Source: Phytophthora quininea (Eukaryota > Oomycota > Peronosporomycetes > Peronosporales > Peronosporaceae). Taken from it: a stretch of DNA of 64,000 nt. Shown here piece after piece: positions 19,674-29,429 of this stretch (position 1 is its first letter; every line of letters starts with the position of its first letter). Location: contig JAAVTG010000568.1 in NCBI GenBank assembly GCA_011947345.1, positions 248,001-312,000 on the forward strand. Direction: 5' to 3'. The notes under the pieces are model-generated. The model ran no database searches and had not been told where the DNA came from. It was given only the letters and a program-made list of their open reading frames with translations. The translations under genes and the position numbers were made by a program.

Positions 19674-20624
19674 ATGCACCGCCTCCCGGAAGACTCGATC
19701 GCGACCATCTGCAGCTTCTTAACGGGGTTTGAAGCATTCCGCCTCTCTCATGTTAACTCGAGTTGGAAACATCGTGTAGCAGGCGATTCCTTTTGGCGAC
19801 CACGTCTCCAGTTTTTGTCAATCGATGACACTCAAGAACAACAGCAAGCCATCACGTGGAAGAAGAAATACATGACGACAAGGTCGATGCTCTTCCATGG
19901 CCTTCCGACGGAAGATGGTCCTCTGGCAGACTACTCGTACGCCTACCTCACGGGTAATGACACGTGGGGTAATCCTACAAAATTCCACTTGACTCGACTG
20001 AACGAGAGCTTCAGTTTTGACGTTTGGTTCAGTCTCTTACCAGCAACGGAGGAAATGTATCTCGGTGGTGTCATTTACGGACTCCAGTCGGACGCTCGAT
20101 ATCCGCAGAATCACCTGCAGTTCGTTGCTGTCGACTTGGTTGGGAATCTTTACTGCTCAGTGCTCGATTCTAGGCCAGTGGTGGCGACAGAGCTCGAGCC
20201 GAATCGATGGTTTCATCTCCTGCTGACCTACGACAAAGATCTCCGACGCCAACAAGTCTACCTAGACGGCAGTAAAATCGCTTCTGACGATGGCGTCCTT
20301 CATAAAGACTGGAGTGAGTTACGAGTGCAGCAAGTTGGGACTGGATGGTCGGCTGAAGCCCCCAACTTTCCCTTTCCTGGACACTCTGGTTGGTATGGAT
20401 TTAACGGAGTGATCGACGACTTTCGTATCTGGAGAGGAGTACTGCAGCAAGATGAGATCGCTGGGATGTCGAGGGGCGGCAGTTTGTCGCCTGAAAGATT
20501 GCTAGCGTCTGTAAAATGCAGTACGGTTCTGCCAATGACGTTTTTAAACGTCCAACAAGTGGCGTGCACTCGACCTGCAGAAGGCATGAGCTTGCAGAAT
20601 TTAAGCAAGCTAACGTACTTGTGA
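19674..20624 (+). CDS. F-box/LamG-like jelly-roll protein 5
   Basis: The family start corresponds to the ATG at 19674 (MHRLPEDSIATICSFLTGFE), giving 316 residues; an in-frame ATG at 19629 would add 15 residues not conserved in paralogs. The F-box has FRLSHVNSSWKHRV in place of the usual WWLxFL. The LamG-like domain has SFSFDVWFSLLPATEE, GGVIYGLQSDA, YCSVLDSRPVVATEL, RWFHLLLTYDKD, QVYLDGSKIAS, QQVGTGW, GWYGFNGVIDDFRIWRGVLQ and ends VACTRPAEGMSLQ. This is the last copy of the array. Its 3' end lies only 36 bp from the convergent GH72 gene. Confidence 0.8.
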   Translation: MHRLPEDSIATICSFLTGFEAFRLSHVNSSWKHRVAGDSFWRPRLQFLSIDDTQEQQQAITWKKKYMTTRSMLFHGLPTEDGPLADYSYAYLTGNDTWGNPTKFHLTRLNESFSFDVWFSLLPATEEMYLGGVIYGLQSDARYPQNHLQFVAVDLVGNLYCSVLDSRPVVATELEPNRWFHLLLTYDKDLRRQQVYLDGSKIASDDGVLHKDWSELRVQQVGTGWSAEAPNFPFPGHSGWYGFNGVIDDFRIWRGVLQQDEIAGMSRGGSLSPERLLASVKCSTVLPMTFLNVQQVACTRPAEGMSLQNLSKLTYL

Positions 20625-20660
20625 ACAGGACGAATACGGTCCACTTTACATTCGATTCGC

Positions 20661-22451
20661 TTACGCTAGAGCAGCCAGGAAAAGTGACGCACACAGTGAG
20701 CTCGCAATCAAAATCGAGTCGAATCCATTTACGGGAGCAGCAGAAGACGTGCCATCCACAGCTTTTTGGGCGTCGGTAGCTTCGTTCGATGGCGACTTCT
20801 TGTCGCCGAGGGCCACGCTGTCGGATGCCTTCACTTGGTTCGACTTCGCATCGCCACACGTGGGTTGTGTGGACGCACAAGTCATTGTGTCCACTGTACA
20901 CATGACAAGCAGTTAGTTTGTCGTTTTGACAATCACATGAAGTTTTATTGCGTACCTTTGGGCATCGGTGGGAGTTCGGTCGACACGTTCTTGGGGCACT
21001 CCAAGATGGCGCTACGCTCTGGCGTGTACGCATCGAAAGTGACCGACGAGCTGATGTCCGCTGTATATGCCTTCTTGAGGTTGTCGTACTCGGGGTATTT
21101 GTTGAACACACACGGCACCTTATCGTTGTCGCAGTTGTCGGGACTGAAGTACCCGATGCCGTAGCGACCGGTGTCAGAAGCTTTCGTCATCTCTGCTCAG
21201 CAAAATGTTAGTTAAATCCACAAGATTCCTCTTGTGTGAAGGCGTACTTTGGCGACAGTGTTGTGCAGCTCCGTGACAAATTCAAAGACGTTGCCGCCGA
21301 CGATTTCTGCCGTCATTTCCTTCTCCTGATTCATCCACTTGGCCTGTAAGACGACAGCAGATTAGTAAACTTGATAGTGAAGCAGACACATCGCTCACTT
21401 ACATCGTAGAAGCTGCGCTGGTTTTCGTATCCGTCGATGGTGTTTTTGCCGAGGTTACATCCGAATTCGCCAAACATGAGCGGCCGAGGGTACTGAGAGC
21501 TGGAATACTCCTTCATGAGCATCTTGAGCCCAGTCGACTGCGAGTACTGCGTGTGTGTGGCAGGATCGCATTCCACGTACTGGTTGTATCCCAACCACTC
21601 GGCACGGGTGAATTCGTTGTCGTCGACGCTGCAGTCGTAGTAGGACAAGAACATCGAGCGTGGCTGGATGTCAGCATTGTCTAGTCCGATCGGAACTTGT
21701 CGAACGCTTGAGCTGCAAGACGCGGCGTAGTTGCGAGTGTCACGAAGTAAAGCCTTGACACACGGCGCAGTCTGCGTTCCTCCTGCTTCTTTCGATCGCT
21801 GCAAATTGTTTTCGTTCCCCACACTGAAACCCTGTGGGGTCGATAAAATATTAGAAAGGAGGAGATCTAAGGGCAATTTAGATGCACGATCAACGTACGA
21901 GGGTGTTGTCGTAGACGGCGAAGGCGTTATAAACCATCTGAGCGCGAGAGAACATTTCGGCGGGGTAACATTTCGGCGGGGCAAGGTCTAAGATGGAGCA
22001 GTTCTCGCACCTGTTCAAGGATAGCAACGTCAGATAAATAATCTCCAAACAAAGAGTAAACACAGAGGACTTACGGCGCTGCCATGCCGACGAGTACGTA
22101 GATCCCAGCGTCCGAGCACGCGCACATGAACTTGTCGTGCTTCTTGCTCGGGTCGATCGAGTACAGTCGGATAGTGTTGACACCGATGTCCGCCATGAGT
22201 TTGAGATGGGGTTTCCACACGTCCTCGTGGTCGTCGGCTGCCCAGTCGTAGTTGTCCACAGTCGAGAGCTTGCCGGAGTTCGGTCGAGGGTAGTAGGCCA
22301 TGCCTTTGACGCGGAACTCATCGCCCGTCTTCGAGTCGAAAAACTTGTTGCCCTTCGCAACGATCGGGGACAGCCACGCGTCTGATACTGACAGCATTGT
22401 AGCAGTAAATAGCAAGGCACAGAGGCCACGAATGGAGCTCCCGAACGCCAT
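20661..22451 (-). CDS. GH72 beta-1,3-glucanosyltransferase, GPI-anchored (GAS1/GEL type), six exons
   Basis: On the minus strand, exons 22451-22075, 22010-21899, 21831-21403, 21343-21248, 21190-20956 and 20893-20661 join in frame (GT-AG introns of 57-71 bp) to 493 residues. An N-terminal hydrophobic signal peptide precedes IVAKGNKFFDSKTGDEFRVK and GVNTIRLYSIDPSKKHD, typical of family GH72. The acid/base glutamate is E170 in VGNEN and the nucleophile E285 in FGEFGCN. The C-terminus (DSILIASSLCASLFLAALA) is a hydrophobic GPI-type signal. GH72 enzymes cut and rejoin wall beta-1,3-glucan at the cell surface, remodelling the wall during growth. It is convergent with the last F-box/LamG gene. Confidence 0.85.
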
Positions 22452-22899
22452 GGCTAAAGCGGAATGCACTAGGTGTCAGGTAAATGGAAAAGTGAGTCGT
22501 TCGTGCAGCAAAATTCAAGGACTTGGTTGGTATTTCTACGAAAGTCTCCAACCACATCCATCACCAGTGGGCTGGATATTCATCCGTCTGCAGCAGGGGT
22601 TGTAGAGCCTCAGAAGCTCGTCCAGCTGTCATGAGATAGTCCTCAGATGCGAACAGCACGACCAGATCGAAAGAGGACAGCAGATGTTGGTTATTTTTCG
22701 CCCACAAACTCCTCCACAACAGTGTCTGCTGAGATTCCCGCTGGTCAACACCACCACCACGCAAGTAAGAGAATGTCGACGTATCGAAGGCGTACCTCTA
22801 GCTGAGCCGGTGCACGGTAGGGATCCAACACGTATATTCATTGAAAAAGTGTAAAGAGTAAGCTGTTTCTGGGTCTCCACGCCAACAAAGCGCCATCCC
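22452..22899. other. Intergenic between GH72 and MDR genes
   Basis: Apart from the GH72 promoter-like element I see no gene, RNA or repeat here. Short open frames carry no known motif. Confidence 0.4.
22474..22497 (-). promoter_or_regulatory. Inr/FPR-like core promoter of the GH72 gene
   Basis: On the minus strand, GACTCACTTTTCCATTTACC lies about 25-45 bp before the ATG at 22451. It resembles the oomycete Inr followed by an FPR (CCATTTACC), with one extra base between the parts. Confidence 0.45.
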
Positions 22900-23960
22900 T
22901 TAGGCCAGCTTCACCACGACCTTGCCCATGTTCTTGCGTTCATACATGTAGTCGATGGCATCGGCGATACTCTCGAGCCCTTCGAACTTGACGGGGTCGA
23001 TCCCAGGGACCAGCTTCTTCACTTCAATGAGCTTCAGCAGACGTTGCATGTGCGGGTGGAAGAACTCGCGGTAGTGGCCCGAGATAAATCCACGCAGCGA
23101 CGCCGACTTGAACAGCAGCTTGGGCACCAGCTCGCTGGCGAGGAAGGTATCCTTGTTGCCGTGGTAGCCTGAGATCGATCCAAAGGCGATGATCCGGCCC
23201 TTGACGGCCATGTTGTCCACTGCAGCTCGCAGTAGATCTCCGCCGACCGTCTCAAACACCAGGTCGACACCATTGGGGTACTCTTTCTTGAGAACTGCGT
23301 CCACTTCCTCCGTGTTGTAGTTGATAACACGGTCGCAGCCGATGGACTTGAGGTGCGCCGCCTTAGCTTCGGAGCTGGTGGTGCCGATCACGTGGTTGCC
23401 CGCCAGTTTGGCCAACTGCACCACGAACTGGCCGGTGCCTCCAGCGGCGGCAGTCACCAGCACTGTCTGGTTGCTCTTCATCTCGCCCACTTGCTCCAAC
23501 GCGATGGACGCCGAACTGCCGCAGACGATCAGCGGCAACGCGTCAGGAGTGGGGGCCGGCACTTTGACCACCATAGCCATGTCCACTTCATTGTACTCTG
23601 CAAAGGCGCCAAGTTCTGCAGATACAGGCAACAAAATGAGTCGCCAACTTATTTGGAAGATGAAATCGAAATCGTACTTCGGTAGGCAATCGCGTCACCG
23701 ACGCTCACGTCAGTGACACCTTCGCCCACTTCCAAAACGACGCCAACGCCGTCCAACCCGCAGCCGAAAGGGGGCGGCAGTTGGCCCGTGTAGGCTCCGT
23801 TGGTGACGTTGACGTCGGTGGCGTTGATGCCCACGTAGTAGTTCTTGACGACCACCGAGTTGGCGCGCGCTTTGGGCAGCTCCGCTTCCTCCACGAGGCG
23901 GGTGGCCGCTCGGAAGTCGGTGGACTTGGTGTGCACTTCCAGACGCTTGTAGCTCGGCAT
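22900..23960 (-). CDS. MDR-family quinone/zinc-type oxidoreductase, two exons
   Basis: The ATG at 23960 (MPSYKRLEVHTKSTDFRAAT) starts exon 1 (23960-23678); a 62-bp GT-AG intron leads to exon 2 (23615-22900), giving 332 residues. The N-terminal GroES-like fold has GINATDVNV, GCGLDGVGVV and VGDAIAYRKLGAFAEY. The Rossmann part carries AAAGGTGQFVVQLAKLAG for NADP(H) and later GVDLVFETVGG, GRIIAFGSISGYHG. This is the zinc-free quinone oxidoreductase/prostaglandin reductase-like branch of medium-chain dehydrogenases; the real substrate is unknown. A close paralog is encoded head-to-head at 25017. Confidence 0.85.
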
Positions 23961-23972
23961 TCGAGTTCTTGA

Positions 23973-23991
23973 ATGCAAATGGAGAAATGCT
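23973..23991 (-). promoter_or_regulatory. Inr/FPR-like core promoter of the MDR gene
   Basis: On the minus strand AGCATTTCTCCATTTGCATTC closely matches Inr (CATTTC) plus FPR (CCATTTGCA). It ends about 13 bp before the ATG at 23960. Confidence 0.5.
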
Positions 23992-24396
23992 GATCAAGAT
24001 GGTCCCTACTGAAATGACTACGGGAGATTAGTTGCACCAAAATGTAGTGTAAACACTGCTGAGATATTGTCCTGCTGCATCAACCGCCTCGGCCGCGTGA
24101 GCCGGTCAGGGAATGCTCCTGAAGGCAAAGCAAGACTCACACTAACTCGAGCACACGAATTCATCCTTGGAATCGAAACTATGTTCTGCAACGAATTTTA
24201 GTAGCTAAAATCTTCCGGGCTCTGGTGTTGATGGGGTACTTCATTGTAAAAGCCTTCGAGTCGCGTGCTGAAGCAGCATCCGGTGATGGCGTTGCGAGCT
24301 TTGCGCGATGTTCCTCACCGTCGGGTCTTGAGTGTTCGCCACGTTCATTTCTCGATTTCCTCACTCCAAGACCAGGTCCAAGTCAACTCGTCCGCG

Positions 24397-24759
24397 ATGC
24401 GCTCCACTTCGATCATCTCGCTTGCCGTGCTCACCACCATTTCGGCTGCAGCAGCCCAGACCACCACCCCACCCGACACCGGCAACGATGATGCGAGCCG
24501 ATGAAAATGCTCGGCCGCCACATCGATTGGTTTTACAAAGCCCGACAGTAGCGCCAGGCGCTGGCCACAAGAAGGAGGAACCAGCGCTCCAGTGGGGCTT
24601 TCAGCCAAACTACGAAGACAATCTCGACAATTCGGTGGCATCGCAATCGACGTGCTCGTTGACGCGCTCGCTGATCTTTTCGTCGACAGATGGTTTGGCC
24701 AAGTGCAGCGTGATCCCAATCAGTTCTGTGTCTCTTTTGTTCTCTCCAAAGTGCCATGA
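24397..24759 (+). CDS. Candidate small secreted protein with an in-frame TGA
   Basis: ATG at 24397 starts a likely signal peptide (MRSTSIISLAVLTTISAAAA) with a plausible cleavage site before QTTTPPDTG. TGA at 24502-24504 ends the frame after 35 codons, yet the same frame then continues open to TGA at 24757-24759. That part has a hydrophobic helix-like stretch (IDVLVDALADLFVDRWF) and three cysteines in all. It may be a short secreted peptide, a pseudogene with one nonsense codon, or chance. It lies between the two divergent MDR genes. I do not recognise a family. Confidence 0.35.
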
Positions 24760-25016
24760 TTGATTTGCACTCTCTCTCCATGGAGTTTAGCGGTCTCCTA
24801 TCTTCTTTTCTATGAACGCCACACGCTCTCATCAGCAGCAACAGACTCTGTTCAAACCGGAGCTTTGTTTTTGATCACGCAGGGCCTCAGGCTTACAATT
24901 TGTGTTTCATCAACACTTTTCGCCCGCTGCTTGCTCTCCGCTGTCCGACACGTCTCATCAAGTACGTCATTCGCCAACTTGGGCCCCGCCACGCAAGTCC
25001 CCGCAGCCAAGAAAAG

Positions 25017-26020
25017 ATGCCGTCCTTCCGCTCCGTCCAAGTGCACACCAAATCCAAGGACTTCCGCGCCGCCACCAAGATCGTCGACGTGCCGGAGGTG
25101 CCCTCCCCCGCTGCGGGCAACGCCGTCGTCAAGAACCGCTACTTGGGTATCAACGCCACCGACATCAACGTGACCGCTGGGGCCTACACCGGCACGCTGC
25201 CGACCCCGTTCGGCTGCGGTCTAGAGGGTGCCGGTGTCGTCACCGCCGTCGGCGAAGGAGTCACCACTGTCAAGGTCGGAGACGCCGTCGCCTTCCAGAA
25301 GTTTGGTGCATTCGCTGAGTACGTGGAAGTACCGGCGGACAAGCTCATCAAGACCCCGGAGCTCGCCCCGGCGTTCTGACCATGACGGTGGGCGGCATTT
25401 CGGCGTCCATTGCATTGGAACAGGTCGGCGAGATGGAGACCAACGAGACGGTCTTCGTGTCGGCCGCAGCTGGAGGCACCGGTCAGTACGTTGTGCAGCT
25501 GGCCAAGCTGGCGGGCAACCACGTGATCGGCACGTGCAGCTCGGACGCCAAGGTGGAGCACCTCAAGAAGCTTGGCTGCGACCGCGTCATCAACTACACC
25601 AAGGAAGACGTCGACGCCGTGCTCAAGACGGAATACCCAAACGGTGTCGACCTCGTGTTTGAGACCGTGGGCGGCGACATGTTCAAGGCCGTGACCAACA
25701 ACCTGGCGGTGCACGCGCGCGTGATCGTGTTCGGCTACATCTCTGGCTACCATGGTGACAAGTCGGAGGAGCCTCTGCTCGTGAATCAGCTCAACCCCAA
25801 GCTGCTGATGAAGTCGGCCAGTGTGCGGGGCTTCCTGCTGCAGAACCACGCCAAGCACATCCCGTCGCACATTGAGCGACTGCTGAAGCTCATGGCAGAC
25901 AAGAAGCTTAACCCCGGCGTGGACCCGACCGAGTTCCGTGGCCTCGAGAGCATCCCGGAGGCCATCGACTACATGTACGAGCGCAAGAACATCGGCAAGC
26001 TCATTATCCAGCTCGAGTAA
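25017..26020 (+). CDS. MDR-family oxidoreductase, paralog (one frameshift)
   Basis: ATG at 25017 (MPSFRSVQVHTKSKDFRAAT) begins a close paralog of the minus-strand gene at 22900-23960, here without the intron: VGDAVAFQKFGAFAEY runs straight through. The Rossmann part has AAAGGTGQYVVQLAKLAG, GCDRVINYTKEDVDAVLK, GVDLVFETVGGDMF. Near 25376 the frame is broken between LAPAF and TMTVGGISAS; one additional base after TTC restores it, giving about 334 residues. The rest has no stop and keeps all motifs, so I think the gene is probably intact. Loss of the intron relative to its sister suggests either intron loss or gain after duplication. Substrate unknown. Confidence 0.75.
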
Positions 26021-26121
26021 GCTCGCAAAGAAGTGTCATAATAAAATGCAACAGCATCGGGAACTCGGTGGCTTGTCATTCACATAAGAAAGGAGAACCC
26101 CCAACTGGACTAGTAAAACAC

Positions 26122-26433
26122 TCACTTACGAAGTCCAACTGCGTTGTCACCATACACGTCAGGGTCTCCAAGAGTCCATTGGAGGCCGTCATCGCCGTCG
26201 TCGCTCGCTGGGGGTGATGGCGCGTACGTAATGGGCGCTTGTGTTGGACCGAAGATGAAATCGAAGACCTTTTTGGAGTCAATAAGCTTCCGTTCGGCGC
26301 CTGGAAGAGGTGGTTTGTGGTCTTCTCGCAGATTTTTCGCCGGTGGAGGGATAGCCGACGTGCTCGGAGTCTCCGCCGAAACCAAGACGGGCAGAGCCGC
26401 CGCAGTGAAAGCGAGAGCCGAAACGAAGCGCAT
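26122..26433 (-). CDS. Small secreted protein with KNLRED motif (RXLR-like candidate)
   Basis: ATG at 26433 starts a clear signal peptide (MRFVSALAFTAAALPVLVSA), followed by a 83-residue mature part: ETPSTSAIPPPAKNLRED, then PPLPGAERK, FDFIFGPTQ and an acidic, glycine-rich end. The KNLR...GAER spacing about 12 residues after the cleavage site resembles a degenerate RXLR-dEER arrangement of oomycete effectors, but neither motif is canonical. The last codons (CTTCGTAAGTGA) include a potential splice donor, so a further exon is possible. A decayed relative lies at 27051-27212. It is convergent with the MDR gene at 25017-26020. Confidence 0.55.
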   Translation of the reverse strand: MRFVSALAFTAAALPVLVSAETPSTSAIPPPAKNLREDHKPPLPGAERKLIDSKKVFDFIFGPTQAPITYAPSPPASDDGDDGLQWTLGDPDVYGDNAVGLRK

Positions 26434-27050
26434 ACTTGGGTCGAGAGGTTGGCGGAGAAGTTATCGGCGAGAAGGAACTTGAGAAGTGAAGCGGACGGAC
26501 GATCGTTCTGTTGGGACCCTTCAACGGATCCTACACAGCTCTCAACTTCATCATCGGCTGTTATCCGAATCCCATGGAGTTCAGGTTAGCGATCACTTGG
26601 ATTCGTAGTGATCTTAACAATGGTCTGAGGAGGGATGTGACGCGGTTTGGAAAGCAATGGGCTAGCGACCCTCCCCCAATTTTCAACGCCTCGTCGTTGA
26701 TAAAGCTACCATCGATCGACTGCAGAACGTGGTTAGCTTACAAGCACCACCAACGCGATCACAAAGGTCGCAAAGGATGACATGTGCTCAAACTATTCTT
26801 TACTTGAAAATGCCTCGCCAACAGCAGCTTTGCGCTTCAATTCCTTTGGTTTTCTGGCCGTAATACTCCTCGTCGTCAACCCGCGAGTTCCAGATCACTG
26901 CCAAACCACGTGGTCATAATTTCATAGTGTCCGAGGATGCGGTGTAGGATCTGCTAGAAACGTCGACGCCGAGCACAGCGCGCTATAGCGAACCGATAAA
27001 TTTATCGCCTCAGTTGCTAGTTTTCTTCGCACCGCTGACATTGACTCCAC

Positions 27051-27212
27051 TTGTCGGCGCTGTTGGTCGCAACTTCGGCGGAGACCCAAAGCACCGCTGC
27101 ACCTCCTTCACCAGCCAAGAAACTGCGGGAAGACGCCCACGCTCCGCCTCTTCCTGCATCCCAGCGCGAACAGAAGCTTGGGCTCTTCAATCGACTCTTT
27201 GAGGCCCCCAGA
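27051..27212 (+). pseudogene. Relic of the KxLRED small secreted protein family
   Basis: The plus strand encodes ATSAETQSTAAPPSPAKKLR, then EDAHAPPLPASQREQK and GLFNRLFEAP, which aligns with AETPSTSAIPPPAKNLRED, PPLPGAERK and DFIFGPTQAP of the gene at 26122-26433. There is no ATG or intact signal peptide before it, and the frame runs out at 27299. This shows that the family was duplicated in inverted orientation and that the PAKxLRED and PPLP blocks are its most conserved parts. Confidence 0.5.
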
Positions 27213-27704
27213 TGCTCCTCGGGTATACTACTACCAGGGCAAGGAACCCGAAAAGACCCTATCTCGATTAATTGTCAAGACCCCACACCTCTCGAGTAGC
27301 CCGATAACACTACAATCAACTTCTGTTGATCTGCATATCGACTGGTGTGCTCGAGTTCTTCGACGAAACGTGTATCCGCGACATTGAATATGAGCTGGAG
27401 AAGCGCGGGAAAAGCTGGACGACTTTATCTTCGGTCCGGATTTTGAATGTCGTTGTAAATCGAAATTGATGTTGCGAAAATCAGCAAAGCAGCTTTCGTT
27501 TCCATTTTTCCTTGGTGAGCGATAGTGTCGATAGTTCAGGGAGGAAATTGTCTGCCATGCATCTGAGTTTGCGTTTGCATCCACACCATTCCGCTCGATC
27601 AAAAATATTTTGGCTAAGACCACGTTGGACGAACTTGTTCAACACACTCCACTTTGTCACTCGGTGGAGATCCGCGGCATTCCAGTTCTCTCTGGTACTA
27701 GGCA
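27213..27704. other. Intergenic, nothing recognised
   Basis: This stretch separates the secreted-protein relic from the folate-biopterin transporter. I see no coding similarity, RNA gene or repeat apart from short chance frames. Confidence 0.35.
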
Positions 27705-27723
27705 GCTCATTTGCGAATTTACG
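27705..27723 (+). promoter_or_regulatory. Inr/FPR core promoter of the folate-biopterin transporter
   Basis: GCTCATTTGCGAATTTACG matches the oomycete consensus GCTCATTYYNCAWTTTNYY over most positions and ends 14 bp before the ATG at 27738, so the 5' leader would be very short. Confidence 0.6.
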
Positions 27724-27737
27724 CCAATTCGTTCGCC

Positions 27738-29429
27738 ATGTTCAAGACCTTCCGTCCACCGGATCTGCCCGAACGGAGATCGTACTTGAGTTCCACCAAA
27801 CTTCCGCAATGCGATGCGTACGAAGAATTGACGGGTCCACTGCAAGCTCAAGACAGTCAAAGCAGCCTCGCCGACGGCACATTACGACAAGAAGGAGCAC
27901 CGAGACTGCTATCCGCCGAATCGTGCGGTCTACTTGTGCAATATGCCGCCGTCGGTCTCATGATGGGGACGCTACCCAGCGCGATAACTCCGTTACTGGG
28001 ATATTACCTCAACATGGAAGGCCAAGCCACGACATCAGCGCGAGCACTGCTCGGCATCCCATGGTCGCTCAAAGTTTTCATCGGCATCGTCTCGGACTGC
28101 TTCCCCATCGGCGGCTTCCGTCGCCGTCCGTTCATGATTGTCGGCTGGGTGCTCTGCGCAACGTCTTTAGCTGCAATGGCGACGCTGCCGCTGGACAAGC
28201 CCTACTTCCCGGACGCATCGTGTCGGAAACTAAAGCCTAGCGAGTACTCTGCTGCCCAAGCTGCTGCCATCAATGAGCACGCCCCCGAGACCGGCGGCAA
28301 GTACATCGTTCTCATGATGCTCGCGACGCTAGGATATGTCATTGCAGACGTTGCAGCCGATGGAGTGGTGGTCGAGTACGCCCAACGTGAGCCGTTGTCG
28401 ATCCGAGGGCGCACTCAAACTGCGATCTACACGACTCGCAGTGTCTTCAGCATTTTCGGCAGCGTGTTGGTTGGCTTCGGACTCAGCTCACAGCCCTACG
28501 GCGGAGACTTCGACTTTGGCATCAGCTTCCCAGAGTGCATGATCATTCTGGCGGTATGCTGCGTCCCGGTGGTCCCGATGACCTGGTATTTCGTCTCGGA
28601 GAGACCGGTGACAGCACCCAAACTAACGACGTATCTGGGCGTCATGTGGACAACACTTCAAAGTCGTGCTGTCTACCAAGTTATAGCCTACAGCTTCTTC
28701 TCGGGGGTCTTTGGAGGGATCAGCTACGTGGCTTCGGATCCAGTCACAATGTACTGGGCCCGTGCAGCGAGTTTCAACATGTCGATCGCGCAAATCATCA
28801 GTTCGGGTGTGACGGCCGCTACCTTGGCGTTCATGGGGCGCTACGGCCTCGATTGGGACTGGCGGTATGTGATTATAGTCACTACCGTCGCTGTCATTGC
28901 GCTTGACTCGGTGTGCACGCTGCTCACCACTTGGGACATCGTCCGCAACCAGTGGTTTTGGCTCGGTCTACCGATCGTTGAGACCATCCCGGCCAGTATG
29001 AGCTTCATCGTCTCGAGCTTCGTGGTGGTGGAGTTGGCTGACACTGGCAACGAAGCCGCCATGTACGGGCTGTTGACTACGGTCGGAAACTTGAGCAACC
29101 CGTTCTCGGCGACCCTCACTAAAGCCATCAACGAGCCGTTTGCTGTCAGCAACCGAGACATTCTCGACGACTCGCACGCGACCCGTAGGGATGTAACGAT
29201 CACCGTGCTCATCTCGTACGCCTGCAAGTTACTCTCGCTGGTGTTTCTTGTATGGCTGCCTCGTCAAAAGGCCGAGACCCAGGCGCTGAAGCTCTGTGGT
29301 AAGAGGAGTCATCTTCTAGGTGCGTTTACGATTGGGTACTGCGCGTTTGCGTTGGTTTGGTCGCTCCTCATTAACTCGTTGGGGGTCTTCAAGAGTACTC
29401 GGTGCCTGAAAATCGTGGGCGGGTGCTAA
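27738..29429 (+). CDS. Folate-biopterin transporter (FBT/BT1 family, MFS)
   Basis: ATG at 27738 (MFKTFRPPDLPERRSYLSST) gives 563 residues. After a ~70-residue cytosolic N-terminus come about 12 hydrophobic segments. The family signature is clear: PSAITPLLGYYLNMEG, LLGIPWSLKVFIGIVSDCFP, GGFRRRPFMIVGWVL, and later VIADVAADGVVVEYAQREP, RGRTQTAIYTTRS. BT1/FBT proteins move folates and pterins across membranes and are expanded in oomycetes, trypanosomatids and photosynthetic lineages. Substrate range of this member cannot be told from sequence. It is a single-exon gene with its own promoter. Confidence 0.85.
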   Translation: MFKTFRPPDLPERRSYLSSTKLPQCDAYEELTGPLQAQDSQSSLADGTLRQEGAPRLLSAESCGLLVQYAAVGLMMGTLPSAITPLLGYYLNMEGQATTSARALLGIPWSLKVFIGIVSDCFPIGGFRRRPFMIVGWVLCATSLAAMATLPLDKPYFPDASCRKLKPSEYSAAQAAAINEHAPETGGKYIVLMMLATLGYVIADVAADGVVVEYAQREPLSIRGRTQTAIYTTRSVFSIFGSVLVGFGLSSQPYGGDFDFGISFPECMIILAVCCVPVVPMTWYFVSERPVTAPKLTTYLGVMWTTLQSRAVYQVIAYSFFSGVFGGISYVASDPVTMYWARAASFNMSIAQIISSGVTAATLAFMGRYGLDWDWRYVIIVTTVAVIALDSVCTLLTTWDIVRNQWFWLGLPIVETIPASMSFIVSSFVVVELADTGNEAAMYGLLTTVGNLSNPFSATLTKAINEPFAVSNRDILDDSHATRRDVTITVLISYACKLLSLVFLVWLPRQKAETQALKLCGKRSHLLGAFTIGYCAFALVWSLLINSLGVFKSTRCLKIVGGC

